Below the pieces are notes generated by a model. The model made no database searches. It had not been told where the DNA came from and saw only the letters and a program-made list of their open reading frames with translations. A stretch of 64,000 bases of DNA from Nocardioides sp. IC4_145 (GTDB lineage: Bacteria; Actinomycetota; Actinomycetes; Propionibacteriales; Nocardioidaceae). The stretch is taken from assembly GCF_011250565.1 (NCBI RefSeq), contig NZ_JAANMS010000002.1:1-64000 (forward strand), given 5' to 3'. The translations under genes were made by a program, and so were the position numbers. Below, piece after piece: positions 26,079-34,908 of this stretch (the stretch's first letter is position 1; each line of letters begins with the position of its first letter).

Positions 26079-26837
26079 TCACATGAGCTTCTTGAACACC
26101 CCGAGCGGCGCGTGCTTCATGACGACCGAGAGGGGCGCCCACGGCAGGCGCGGGACGCAGGCGGAGTCGACCTGCTTCTCGATCGCCTCGACCATCGCGC
26201 GGACGCCGACGTCGGTGGGGACCATCATCTTGGTCTTCTGGGCGACCTTCTCGTTCATCTCCGAGGCGATGTAGCCGGGGTAGAGCACGGTCACCTTGAC
26301 CGTCTTCCCGAGCGGCTTGCCGTGCAGCTCGTTGCGGATGCCCTCGGCCAGGTAGGCCGCGCCGATCTTGGTGGCGGCGTACGTCGTCATCGTCTTGGGC
26401 ATGCCCCGCATCGCCGACATCGAGGAGACCATCACCAGGTGGCCGGCCTGCTGGTCGCGGAAGGCCTCCATCGCGGCCTCGGTCTGGGTCAGCGCGCCGA
26501 CGAAGTTCGTCACCGCCGTCTCGCGGTTGGCCGCCTGGCCGCCGGTGCCGAGCGGGGCGCCCTTGCCGAGGCCGGCGTTGACGACCACGCGGTCGAGCGA
26601 CCCGAGGTCGCGGCGGAAGGCGCGGAAGGTCTCGAACACGGCGTCCTCGTCGACCACGTCGAGGGTGCGCGTCTCGACCCGACGCTCGGGGTGGGCGGCG
26701 AGGATCTCGGCCTTGAGCTCGATGAGCCGCTCCTCGCGGCGGGCGCAGAGCGCGAGGTCGTTGCCGCGCGCCGCGAGCTGGCGGGCCATCTCGGCCCCGA
26801 GACCGCTGGACGCGCCGGTGATGAGAGTCGTCGTCAT
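26079..26837 (-). CDS. Short-chain dehydrogenase/reductase
   Basis: 252 aa from ATG 26837. TGASSGLGAEMA, NAGLGKG, Ser in MVSSMSA and YAATK identify a classical SDR. It is transcribed toward the phosphatase gene with only 4 nt between stops, and diverges from the TetR gene across a perfect dyad, so the TetR protein probably controls it as well. Confidence 0.8.
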   Translation of the reverse strand: MTTTLITGASSGLGAEMARQLAARGNDLALCARREERLIELKAEILAAHPERRVETRTLDVVDEDAVFETFRAFRRDLGSLDRVVVNAGLGKGAPLGTGGQAANRETAVTNFVGALTQTEAAMEAFRDQQAGHLVMVSSMSAMRGMPKTMTTYAATKIGAAYLAEGIRNELHGKPLGKTVKVTVLYPGYIASEMNEKVAQKTKMMVPTDVGVRAMVEAIEKQVDSACVPRLPWAPLSVVMKHAPLGVFKKLM

Positions 26838-26911
26838 GGCGCCAGAGTCTGCCCTGTGGGCGTGCCACCTCGACCCTGCGGGCGTGCCACGTCGGCGGCT
26901 CACGGGACAAA

Positions 26912-26937
26912 ACAAACAGTCAGGCTTGACTGTTTGT
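26912..26937. promoter_or_regulatory. TetR operator in the SDR/TetR divergent promoter
   Basis: A perfect dyad with 11-bp arms, ACAAACAGTCA and its inverse, around a 4-nt centre. A -35-like TTGACT (26926-26931) is embedded in it, so bound repressor would block the tetR promoter; the SDR gene starts 75 bp to the left. Confidence 0.7.
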
Positions 26938-26961
26938 GTGGCGCGGGGTCATGCTGACGCC

Positions 26962-27603
26962 GTGACGACCCCCGCCGGCGCGACCCGCGTGCGCCAGGAG
27001 GACCGGACCCGCGCCATGCGGGCCCGGCTGCTCGAGGCGACGGTGGAGTGCCTGGTGGAGCGCGGCTTCAGCGGTACGTCGACGACGCTCGTCTCCGAGC
27101 GGGCCGGCGTCAGCCGCGGGGCGCAGCTGCACCACTTCCCGACGAAGAACGCGCTGGTCGTCGCCGCGGTCGAGCACCTCTCCGACGTACGCCGTGACGA
27201 GCTCGCCGCGGCGGCCGCGGCGCTGCCCACCGGCCGGCGACGTACCCGCGCGGTCCTGCGCATGCTCGGCGACCACTTCGCCTCGCCGCTCTTCGCGGCC
27301 GCGCTCGAGCTGTGGGTCGCGGCCCGCACCGACGAGGCGCTGATGGAGGCCGTCGCGCCGCTGGAGCAGCGGATCGGCCGGGAGACGCACCGGATGACCG
27401 TCGAGCTGCTCGGCGCCGACGAGTCGCGGCCGGGCGTGCGCGAGCTGGTGCAGGCGACCCTCGACCTGGTGCGCGGCCTCGGGCTCGCCGACACGATCAC
27501 CGACGACGCCCGCCGGCGCCGCCGCATCCTCGACCAGTGGGCCGACACGCTCGACGCGGCCCTCGCCACGGACCCCAGCACCTCCGGGAAGGACCACGCA
27601 TGA
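26962..27603 (+). CDS. TetR family transcriptional regulator
   Basis: 213 aa from GTG 26962. N-terminal HTH: RARLLEATVECLVERGFSG, TLVSERAGVSRGAQLHHFPTKNALV. The C-terminal ligand domain is unassigned. It heads a run of seven genes joined by overlaps, so it likely represses the acyl-CoA catabolic operon and itself, with an acyl-CoA as inducer (inference). CATGCT 6 nt before the GTG suggests a leaderless mRNA. Confidence 0.85.
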   Translation: MTTPAGATRVRQEDRTRAMRARLLEATVECLVERGFSGTSTTLVSERAGVSRGAQLHHFPTKNALVVAAVEHLSDVRRDELAAAAAALPTGRRRTRAVLRMLGDHFASPLFAAALELWVAARTDEALMEAVAPLEQRIGRETHRMTVELLGADESRPGVRELVQATLDLVRGLGLADTITDDARRRRRILDQWADTLDAALATDPSTSGKDHA

Positions 27604-28406
27604 GCCTGCTCGAGGACCTCCTCGCCGACCTCCGCACCGAGGGCGACCTGCTGCACGCGGTCGTCTCCGGCCTCGACACCGACGACTGGGCCACGCCCAC
27701 CCCGGCGCCCGGGTGGAGCGTCGCGACCCAGGTCGCCCACCTGGTGTGGACCGACGAGGTGGCCACCCTCTCCGCGCGCTCGGCGGCCGGCGACGCCGAC
27801 GCCCAGCAGGCGTGGGACGCGCTGGTGACCGGGGCCGCGGCCGACCCCGAGGGCTTCGTCGACGCCGGCGCCCACGAGATCGCCGCCCTGGCGCCGCCGG
27901 CGTTGCTGGCACGCTGGGGCACCGCGCGCGACGACCTCTCCCGCACCCTGCGCGAGGTGCCGGCCGGCACGAAGATGCCGTGGTTCGGCCCGCCCATGTC
28001 CGCTTCCTCGATGGCGACCGCACGCTTCATGGAGACCTGGGCGCACTCGCTCGACGTCCACGAGGCGCTCGGCCGGGAGCCGCAGGTCACCGATCGCGTC
28101 CGGCACGTCGTGTTCCTCGGCGTCCGCACCCGCGACTTCGCCTTCGCCACCCGCGGCCTGACGCCGCCGGCCGACGAGCTCCGCGTCCAGCTGACCGCCC
28201 CGAGCGGTGAGACCTGGACGTTCGGTCCCGAGGACGCCGCCCAGTCGGTCACCGGATCGGCCCTCGACCTGGCCCGCCTCGTCACCCAGCGCGTCCACCG
28301 TGACGACACCGACCTCGTCGCCGTCGGGTCCGACGCCGACCGTTGGCTGGACGTGGCCCAGTGCTTCGCCGGCCCTCCGGGAGAGGGGAGGCAGCCCCGT
28401 GGCTGA
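27600..28406 (+). CDS. TIGR03084-type metal-binding (maleylpyruvate isomerase-like) protein
   Basis: 268 aa, ATGA overlap with tetR. Four-helix DinB/MDMPI-like start (LLADLRTEGDLLHAVVSGLDTDDWATPTPAPGWSVATQVAHLVWTDE) with His in HLVWTDE and ETWAHSLDVHEAL as probable metal ligands. The actinobacterial TIGR03084 family is regularly found in such operons; activity unknown, a thiol-dependent isomerase or hydrolase is possible. Confidence 0.75.
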   Translation: MSLLEDLLADLRTEGDLLHAVVSGLDTDDWATPTPAPGWSVATQVAHLVWTDEVATLSARSAAGDADAQQAWDALVTGAAADPEGFVDAGAHEIAALAPPALLARWGTARDDLSRTLREVPAGTKMPWFGPPMSASSMATARFMETWAHSLDVHEALGREPQVTDRVRHVVFLGVRTRDFAFATRGLTPPADELRVQLTAPSGETWTFGPEDAAQSVTGSALDLARLVTQRVHRDDTDLVAVGSDADRWLDVAQCFAGPPGEGRQPRG

Positions 28407-30183
28407 CCCGACGACCGACCCGATCCGCATCGGCAACTGCTCCGGCTTCTACGGCGACCGCCTCTCTGCCATGCGCGAGATGCTCGAGGGCGGCCCAGGG
28501 GGCAGCGGCCAGCCGCTCGACGTGCTCACCGGCGACTACCTCGCCGAGCTGACCATGCTGATCCTCGGCAAGGACGCGATGAAGGACCCGGACCTCGGCT
28601 ACGCCCGCACCTTCGTCCGCCAGCTCGAGGACTGCCTCGGCCTCGCGCTCGAGCGCGGCACCCGCATCGTCAGCAACGCCGGCGGCCTCAACCCCGCAGG
28701 CCTGGCCGACAAGGTCCGCGAGGTCGCCCGCGGCCTCGGCCTCGACGTCGCGGTCGCCCACGTCGAGGGCGACGACCTGCGCCCGCGCGCCGACGAGCTC
28801 GGCCTGGGGGGCGCGCTCACCGCCAACGCCTACCTCGGCGGCTTCGGCATCGCCGCCGCCCTGACCGCGGGCGCGGACGTCGTCGTCACCGGCCGGGTCA
28901 CCGACGCCAGCCTGGTCGTCGGCCCGGCGGCGGCGCACCACGGCTGGACGCCGGAGTCGTACGACGAGCTGGCCGGCGCCGTCGTCGCCGGCCACGTGCT
29001 CGAGTGCGGCACCCAGGCGACCGGCGGCAACTTCTCCGGCTTCCGCGAGCTCATCAGCAGCGGCCGGATGGACCCGACGAAGCCGCTCGGCTTCCCGCTG
29101 GCGGAGGTCGCCGCGGACGGCTCCAGCGTCATCACCAAGCACCCCGGCACCGGCGGAGCGGTCACGGTCGACACCGTCACCGCCCAGCTGGTCTACGAGA
29201 TCCAGTCGACCCGCTACCTCGGCCCCGACGTCACCACCCACCTCGACACCGTCCGCCTCGAGCAGGTCGGCGCGGACCGCGTCGCGATCGCCGGCGTCCG
29301 CGGCGAGGCCCCGCCCGAGCGGCTCAAGGTCTGCGTCAACGAGCTCGGCGGTTTCCGCAACACCGCGGAGTTCGTGCTCACCGGCCTCGACATCGACGCC
29401 AAGGCCGACTGGCTGCGCGAGCAGCTCGCCCCGGCGCTCACCGCGGAGTCGGTCACCTGGACCCGCACGGCGCTGCCGCCCGCCGACGCCGACACCGAGG
29501 AGGGCGCGTCCGCCCTGCTGCGGGTCACCGTCATGGACCCCGAGGCCGGCCCGGTCGGCAAGGCGTTCACCGGCCCCGCGGTCGAGCTCGCGCTGGCGTC
29601 GTACCCCGGCTTCACCATGACCGGCCCGCCCGCCGCGCCCACGCCGTACGGCGTCTACCGGCCGGAGCACGTCGACCGCTCGGCCGTCTCCCACACGGTC
29701 GTCCACGCCGACGGCCGGCGCGAGGTCGTGCCCGACCCGCCGACGGCTGCTCCGGCCGCGGCCGAGGAGGCGGGCGACACCGGCCGGCGACCCTCGCCGT
29801 ACCCGGCGCCGCTGGACTCCCTGACCCGCCGCGCGCCGCTCGGCAGCTTCGTCCACGCCCGCTCGGGCGACAAGGGCGGCGACGCCAACATCGGCCTGTG
29901 GGTCGGCCGGACCGGCGACGCCGAGCTGGACGAGGCGCGCACCACCTGGCTCTCGAAGCTGATCACGCCGCGGAAGATCCGCGAGCTGGTGCCCGAGGCC
30001 GCCGACCTGCCGCCCGACGCGGTCCAGGTCTACCTGCTGCCCAACCTCGGCGCGGTCAACGTCGTCGTCAAGGGCCTGCTCGGGCGGGGGGTCGCCGCGT
30101 CGACCCGCTTCGACCCGCAGGCCAAGGGGCTCGGCGAGTGGGTCCGCTCGCGCGTCGTGCACGTCCAGGAAGGACTCTTGTGA
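28399..30183 (+). CDS. AtuA-like protein (DUF1446, acyclic terpene utilisation family)
   Basis: 594 aa from GTG 28399, overlapping the previous gene by 8 nt. Residues 1 to about 450 form the AtuA domain (IGNCSGFYGDRLSAM, SNAGGLNPAGLADKV, VTGRVTDASLVVGPAAAHHGW), followed by a C-terminal ferredoxin-fold AtuA-like domain (LGSFVHARSGDKGGDANIGLW). AtuA is required for citronellol/geraniol growth in Pseudomonas, but its reaction is not established. Here it sits with an acyl-CoA carboxylase and dehydrogenases, as in Atu and Liu clusters. Confidence 0.85.
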   Translation: MADPTTDPIRIGNCSGFYGDRLSAMREMLEGGPGGSGQPLDVLTGDYLAELTMLILGKDAMKDPDLGYARTFVRQLEDCLGLALERGTRIVSNAGGLNPAGLADKVREVARGLGLDVAVAHVEGDDLRPRADELGLGGALTANAYLGGFGIAAALTAGADVVVTGRVTDASLVVGPAAAHHGWTPESYDELAGAVVAGHVLECGTQATGGNFSGFRELISSGRMDPTKPLGFPLAEVAADGSSVITKHPGTGGAVTVDTVTAQLVYEIQSTRYLGPDVTTHLDTVRLEQVGADRVAIAGVRGEAPPERLKVCVNELGGFRNTAEFVLTGLDIDAKADWLREQLAPALTAESVTWTRTALPPADADTEEGASALLRVTVMDPEAGPVGKAFTGPAVELALASYPGFTMTGPPAAPTPYGVYRPEHVDRSAVSHTVVHADGRREVVPDPPTAAPAAAEEAGDTGRRPSPYPAPLDSLTRRAPLGSFVHARSGDKGGDANIGLWVGRTGDAELDEARTTWLSKLITPRKIRELVPEAADLPPDAVQVYLLPNLGAVNVVVKGLLGRGVAASTRFDPQAKGLGEWVRSRVVHVQEGLL

Positions 30184-31337
30184 GCCAGACCGTCCAGACC
30201 GAGCAGACCGACCACCGGCAGGCGCTGACCGAGCTGGGTGCGGAGTTCACCCGCCGCGAGGTCGCGCCCCACCTCCCGGCGTGGGAGGCCGCGCGCGAGG
30301 TCCCGCGCGAGCTGCACGTGAGTGCGGCCGAGCAGGGGCTGCTCGGCATCAGCTTCCCCGAGGAGCAGGGCGGCGAGGGCGGCGACCTGCTCGACACGAT
30401 CGCGCTCCAGGAGGGCATGCTCTCCGCCGGCGCCTCGAGCGGCCTGCTCTCCGCGCTGTTCACGCACGGCATCGCGCTGCCGCACACCTCGGCGCACGGT
30501 TCGCCGGACCTCGTCGACCGCTACGTCCGCCCGACGCTGGCCGGCGAGAGGATCGGCGCCCTCGGCATCACCGAGCCCGGCGGCGGCTCGGACGTCGGCA
30601 ACCTGCGCACCACCGCGGTCCGTGACGGCGACCACTACGTCGTCAACGGCTCCAAGACCTTCATCACCAGCGGCACCCGCGCGGACTTCGTCACCACCGC
30701 GGTCCGCACCGGCGGCCCCGGCGCCGCAGGAGTCAGCCTGCTGGTCATCGACACCGACACGCCCGGCTTCAACGTGGACCGCAAGCTGGAGAAGATGGGC
30801 TGGCACTGCTCGGACACCGCCGAGCTGTCGTACGTCGACGTGCGGGTGCCGGTGGGCAACCTGGTCGGCGAGGAGAACGCCGGCTTCTGGTACATCGCCG
30901 AGCAGTTCGTCGTCGAGCGGATGGCCCTCGCCGTCCACGCCTACGGCATCGCCGCGCGGTCGCTGGCGCTGGCCAAGGAGTACTGCCAGCAGCGCGAGAC
31001 CTTCGGCGAGCCGCTCGTCAAGCGCCAGGTCGTGCGGCACAAGCTGGTCGAGATGCATCGCCAGGTCGAGGTGGCTCGCGCCTACACCCACGAGGTGGCC
31101 CGCCGCCACGTAGCCGGCGAGTCCGTCATCGCGGAGGCGTGCCTGGCCAAGCAGACCGCCTGCGAGACCGCGACCTCCGTCTGCCACGAGGCCGTCCAGC
31201 TCTTCGGCGGCGCCGGCTACATGAACGGCACCGAGGTCGAGATGCACTACCGCGACGCCCGCCTGCTGCCCATCGGCGGCGGCGCGACGGAGGTGCTCAC
31301 CGACCTCGCCGCGAAGCTCCTGGGCTACACCTCGTGA
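30180..31337 (+). CDS. Acyl-CoA dehydrogenase
   Basis: 385 aa from GTG 30180 (GTGA overlap). ALGITEPGGGSDVGNLRTTA, KTFITSGTRADFVTTA and QLFGGAGYMNGTEVEMHYRDAR are conserved; the usual glutamate/aspartate catalytic base region reads MNGTEVEMHYRDAR. Resembles citronellyl-/isovaleryl-CoA-type dehydrogenases. It would make the alpha,beta-unsaturated acyl-CoA that the carboxylase uses. Confidence 0.85.
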   Translation: MSQTVQTEQTDHRQALTELGAEFTRREVAPHLPAWEAAREVPRELHVSAAEQGLLGISFPEEQGGEGGDLLDTIALQEGMLSAGASSGLLSALFTHGIALPHTSAHGSPDLVDRYVRPTLAGERIGALGITEPGGGSDVGNLRTTAVRDGDHYVVNGSKTFITSGTRADFVTTAVRTGGPGAAGVSLLVIDTDTPGFNVDRKLEKMGWHCSDTAELSYVDVRVPVGNLVGEENAGFWYIAEQFVVERMALAVHAYGIAARSLALAKEYCQQRETFGEPLVKRQVVRHKLVEMHRQVEVARAYTHEVARRHVAGESVIAEACLAKQTACETATSVCHEAVQLFGGAGYMNGTEVEMHYRDARLLPIGGGATEVLTDLAAKLLGYTS

Positions 31338-32929
31338 GCGGGCACGAGGTGACAGTCGTGAGCGCCCACCGGGAGGCGATGCTCGCCAAGATCGCCGAGC
31401 TCGACGCCGAGCACGCGAAGGCGGTCGCGGGCGGCGGGGAGCGGTACGTCGAGCGCCACCACGCCCGCGGGAAGCTGATGCCGCGCGAGCGGATCGAGCT
31501 GCTCGTCGACGAGGGGTCGGCGTTCCTGGAGCTCTCGCCGCTCGCGGGCTGGGGCTCGGACTTCACCGTCGGGGCGAGCGTCGTCACCGGGATCGGCGTC
31601 GTCGAGGGCGTGGAGTGCCTGATCACTGCCAACGACCCCTCGGTCAAGGGCGGCGCCTCGAACCCGTGGACGCTGAGGAAGATCTTCCGCGCCAACCAGG
31701 TCGCGGAGGAGAACGGGCTGCCCACGATCTCCCTGGTCGAGTCCGGCGGCGCGGACCTGCCCACGCAGAAGGAGATCTTCATCCCGGGCGGGCGGCTCTT
31801 CCGCGACCTCACCCGCGCCAGCGCCCGCAAGGAACCAACGATCGCGCTGGTCTTCGGCAACTCCACCGCCGGCGGCGCCTACGTCCCCGGCATGTCGGAC
31901 TACACCGTGATGGTCCGCGAGCAGGCCAAGGTGTTCCTCGGCGGCCCGCCGCTGGTGAAGATGGCCACCGGCGAGGAGGCCGACGACGAGTCGCTGGGCG
32001 GCGCCGAGATGCACGCCCGCACCTCCGGCCTCGCCGACTACCTCGCCGAGGACGAGCGCGACGCCATCCGGATCGGGCGACGCATCGTCGCGCGGCTCAA
32101 CTGGCGCAAGGCCTCCGCCGGCGGGGCCGGGTACGCCGAGCCGGACGCCGACCCCGACGGCCTGCTGGACCTCATCCCCACCGACCTCAAGGAGCCGTTC
32201 GACCCCCGCGAGGTGGTCGCCCGCCTCGTCGACGGGGTGAGCGCGACCAACGGCGTGGCGTTCGACGAGTTCAAGCCGCTCTACGGCACCTCGCTGGTGA
32301 CCGGCTGGGCGCGCATCCACGGCCGCCCGGTCGGCATCCTGGCCAACGCTCAGGGCGTGCTGTTCTCCGAGGAGGCGCAGAAGGCGACCCAGTTCGTCCA
32401 GCTCGCCAACCAGACCGACACGCCGCTGCTGTTCCTCCACAACACGACCGGCTACATGGTCGGCCAGGAGTACGAGCAGGGCGGGATCATCAAGCACGGC
32501 GCGATGATGATCAACGCCATCTCCAACTCCACCGTGCCGCACCTGAGCGTGGTGATGGGTGCGTCGTACGGCGCCGGCAACTACGGCATGAACGGCCGCG
32601 CCTTCGACCCGCGCTTCCTCTTCACCTGGCCGTCCGCGAAGTCCGCTGTCATGGGCCCCGCCCAGCTCGCCGGCGTGATGAGCATCGTCGCGCGGGCCGC
32701 GGCCGAGGCGAAGGGCCGGGACTACGACGAGGCCGGCGACGCCGCGATGCGCGAGTTCGTCGAGGCCTCGATCGAGGAGCAGAGCCTGCCGTTCTTCCTG
32801 TCCGGGATGGTCTACGACGACGGGGTGATCGACCCCCGCGACACCCGCACCGTGCTCGGCATCTGCCTGTCCGTCATCGAGAACAAGCCGATCGTCGGCA
32901 CCGACCGCTTCGGCGTCTTCAGGATGTGA
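31334..32929 (+). CDS. Acyl-CoA carboxylase beta subunit (methylcrotonyl/geranyl-CoA carboxylase type)
   Basis: 531 aa from GTG 31334 (GTGA overlap; GTG 31358 also possible). Carboxyltransferase domains: N half RHHARGKLMPRERIELLVDEGS and GGADLPTQKEIFIPGG, C half FLHNTTGYMVGQEYEQGGIIKHGAMM and GASYGAGNYGMNGRAFDPRF. The NTTGYMVG/YEQGGIIK text is that of methylcrotonyl- and geranyl-CoA carboxylases. Forms the enzyme with the next gene. Confidence 0.88.
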   Translation: MSGHEVTVVSAHREAMLAKIAELDAEHAKAVAGGGERYVERHHARGKLMPRERIELLVDEGSAFLELSPLAGWGSDFTVGASVVTGIGVVEGVECLITANDPSVKGGASNPWTLRKIFRANQVAEENGLPTISLVESGGADLPTQKEIFIPGGRLFRDLTRASARKEPTIALVFGNSTAGGAYVPGMSDYTVMVREQAKVFLGGPPLVKMATGEEADDESLGGAEMHARTSGLADYLAEDERDAIRIGRRIVARLNWRKASAGGAGYAEPDADPDGLLDLIPTDLKEPFDPREVVARLVDGVSATNGVAFDEFKPLYGTSLVTGWARIHGRPVGILANAQGVLFSEEAQKATQFVQLANQTDTPLLFLHNTTGYMVGQEYEQGGIIKHGAMMINAISNSTVPHLSVVMGASYGAGNYGMNGRAFDPRFLFTWPSAKSAVMGPAQLAGVMSIVARAAAEAKGRDYDEAGDAAMREFVEASIEEQSLPFFLSGMVYDDGVIDPRDTRTVLGICLSVIENKPIVGTDRFGVFRM

Positions 32930-32934
32930 ACCGG

Positions 32935-34908
32935 ATGATCACCAGACTGCTCGTCGCCAACCGCGCCGAGATCGCGAGCCGGGTCTTCCGGACCTGCCGC
33001 GACCTCGGCATCGAGACGGTCGCGGTCCACTCCGACCCCGACGCGCACCTGCCCTACGTCCGGGAGGCCGACTCCGCGGTCCGCCTGCCCGGGGCCACCC
33101 CGGCCGAGACCTACCTGCGGATCGACCTGCTCCTCGACGCGGCCCGCCGCGCGGGCGCGGACGCGGTCCACCCCGGCTACGGCTTCCTGTCGGAGAACGC
33201 CGACTTCGCCCGCGCCGTCGTCGACGCCGGCCTGGTCTGGGTCGGGCCCAGCCCGGAGTCGATCGAGGCGATGGGCTCCAAGATCGGCGCCAAGGCGATC
33301 ATGCGGGAGGCCGGCGTACCCGTCCTCGAGGCGCCCGAGCAGCCGACCGAGGCCGACCTCCCGCTGCTGGTCAAGGCGTCCGCCGGCGGCGGAGGCCGCG
33401 GCATGCGCGTCGTCCGCTCGCTCGCCGACCTCGAGACGGAGGTCGACCGGGCCGGGGAGGAGGCGGCGTCGGCGTTCGGCGACGGCACCGTCTTCGTCGA
33501 GCCCTACGTCGAGCGCGGTCGCCACGTCGAGGTGCAGCTGGTCGACGCCGTCGTCCACGGCGACCGCGACTGCTCGGTCCAGCGCCGCCACCAGAAGGTC
33601 GTCGAGGAGTCGCCGGCACCGGGGATCCCCGACGAGGTCCGGGCCGCGATGCACGAGGCGGCCCGCAGGGCAGCCGAGGCCATCGACTACCGCGGCGCCG
33701 GCACGGTGGAGTTCCTCTACGACCCGGCGACCGAGCGGTTCTGGTTCCTGGAGATGAACACCCGGCTCCAGGTCGAGCACCCCGTCACCGAGCTGGTCCA
33801 CGGCGTCGACCTGGTCGCGCTGCAGCTGCGCTCGGCCGAGCGCGACTCCCGGCTGGTCGAGGAAGGCGCGCTGGCGCCTGTCTCGAGACCCGCCGGTCTC
33901 GAGACAGTTGCTGCGCAACCTCCTCGACCAGCGGAGGGTCACGCGATCGAGGTCCGCCTTTACGCGGAGGACCCGGCGGCGGGCTACCAGCCGCAGAGCG
34001 GCGTGCTGACGACGTTCGAGGTCCCGGCGGCGCCGGGCATCCGCGTCGACGCGGGCTTCGAGTCCGGCTCGGAGGTGTCTACCCACTACGACGCGATGCT
34101 CGCCAAGGTGGTGGCCCACGCCCCGACCCGCGACCAGGCAGCCCGCAAGCTCGCCGGCGTGCTCTCCCGTGCCCGCATCCACGGCCCGGTGACCAACCGC
34201 GACCTGCTGGTCGAGGTGCTCCGCTCGCCGGAGTTCCTCGCCGGCGACCTCAGCACCGCCTTCCTCGGTCGTGTGCCTGCGGACGCGCCGCGACGCGTTC
34301 CCGGGCACACGACCTCCGCGGCGGTGGCGGCAGCCCTTGCGCTCGCCGCGCGGGCCGGCGCGGCCAGGACCGTCCAGCGAGGCATCCCGGTCGGCTGGCG
34401 CAACGTCGTCAGCCAGCCGCAGCGCACCGAGCTGGCCGACCGCGACGGCGAGGTCACGACGGTCGAGTGGCTGGGCACCCGCGACGGGTACGTCGTGGAC
34501 GGGTACGCCGTGGTCGCCGCCGGCCCGGCGGAGGTCACCCTCGAGCGGGACGGCGTGCGAACGGCGTACGACGTCGTGGTCAGCGGCCCGCACGGCGCCG
34601 AGGCCGTCGACGTCGACTCGCCGCGCGGGCACGTGCGGCTGACGCGGGTGCCGCGGTTCGTCGACCCGGCCGACCAGGTCGCCAGCGGCAGCCTGCTCGC
34701 GCCGATGCCCGGCACCGTCGTCCGGGTCATGGTCGAGCACGGGCAGCAGGTCGGGGCCGGTCAGCCGGTGCTCGTCCTGGAGGCCATGAAGATGCAGCAC
34801 ACCGTGGCGGCGCCGACCGCCGGCACGGTCACCGAGCTCCCGGTCACCACCGGGCAGCAGGTCGCAGCCGGCGAGGTGCTCGCCGTCGTCGAGGAGGAGC
34901 AGTCATGA
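32935..34908 (+). CDS. Acyl-CoA carboxylase biotin-carrying alpha subunit, with in-frame palindromic repeat
   Basis: 657 aa, ATG 5 nt after the beta-subunit stop. Biotin carboxylase domain 1 to about 450 (NRAEIASRVFRT, GYGFLSENADFA, KASAGGGGRGMRV, EMNTRLQVEHPVTE), C-terminal biotinyl domain with EAMKM lysine near residue 622. Between LRSAERD and GHAIEVRLYAEDP, where relatives have a loop of about 15 residues, about 33 residues are encoded largely by the palindromic repeat at 33851-33932. The reading frame is kept, so the protein is probably still functional. Confidence 0.88.
   Translation: MITRLLVANRAEIASRVFRTCRDLGIETVAVHSDPDAHLPYVREADSAVRLPGATPAETYLRIDLLLDAARRAGADAVHPGYGFLSENADFARAVVDAGLVWVGPSPESIEAMGSKIGAKAIMREAGVPVLEAPEQPTEADLPLLVKASAGGGGRGMRVVRSLADLETEVDRAGEEAASAFGDGTVFVEPYVERGRHVEVQLVDAVVHGDRDCSVQRRHQKVVEESPAPGIPDEVRAAMHEAARRAAEAIDYRGAGTVEFLYDPATERFWFLEMNTRLQVEHPVTELVHGVDLVALQLRSAERDSRLVEEGALAPVSRPAGLETVAAQPPRPAEGHAIEVRLYAEDPAAGYQPQSGVLTTFEVPAAPGIRVDAGFESGSEVSTHYDAMLAKVVAHAPTRDQAARKLAGVLSRARIHGPVTNRDLLVEVLRSPEFLAGDLSTAFLGRVPADAPRRVPGHTTSAAVAAALALAARAGAARTVQRGIPVGWRNVVSQPQRTELADRDGEVTTVEWLGTRDGYVVDGYAVVAAGPAEVTLERDGVRTAYDVVVSGPHGAEAVDVDSPRGHVRLTRVPRFVDPADQVASGSLLAPMPGTVVRVMVEHGQQVGAGQPVLVLEAMKMQHTVAAPTAGTVTELPVTTGQQVAAGEVLAVVEEEQS
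33851..33932. repeat. Dispersed repeat, two copies head to head inside the carboxylase gene
   Basis: Left arm 33851-33890 starts GGCTGGTCGAGGA and ends CTGTCTCGAGACC; right arm 33895-33932 is nearly its reverse complement, with GGTCTCGAGACAG first and CTCCTCGACCAGC last. The outer words match the intergenic copies at 148-187 and 7335-7378. It lies wholly in coding sequence, in frame, adding a Ser/Pro/Ala-rich loop. Confidence 0.75.
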
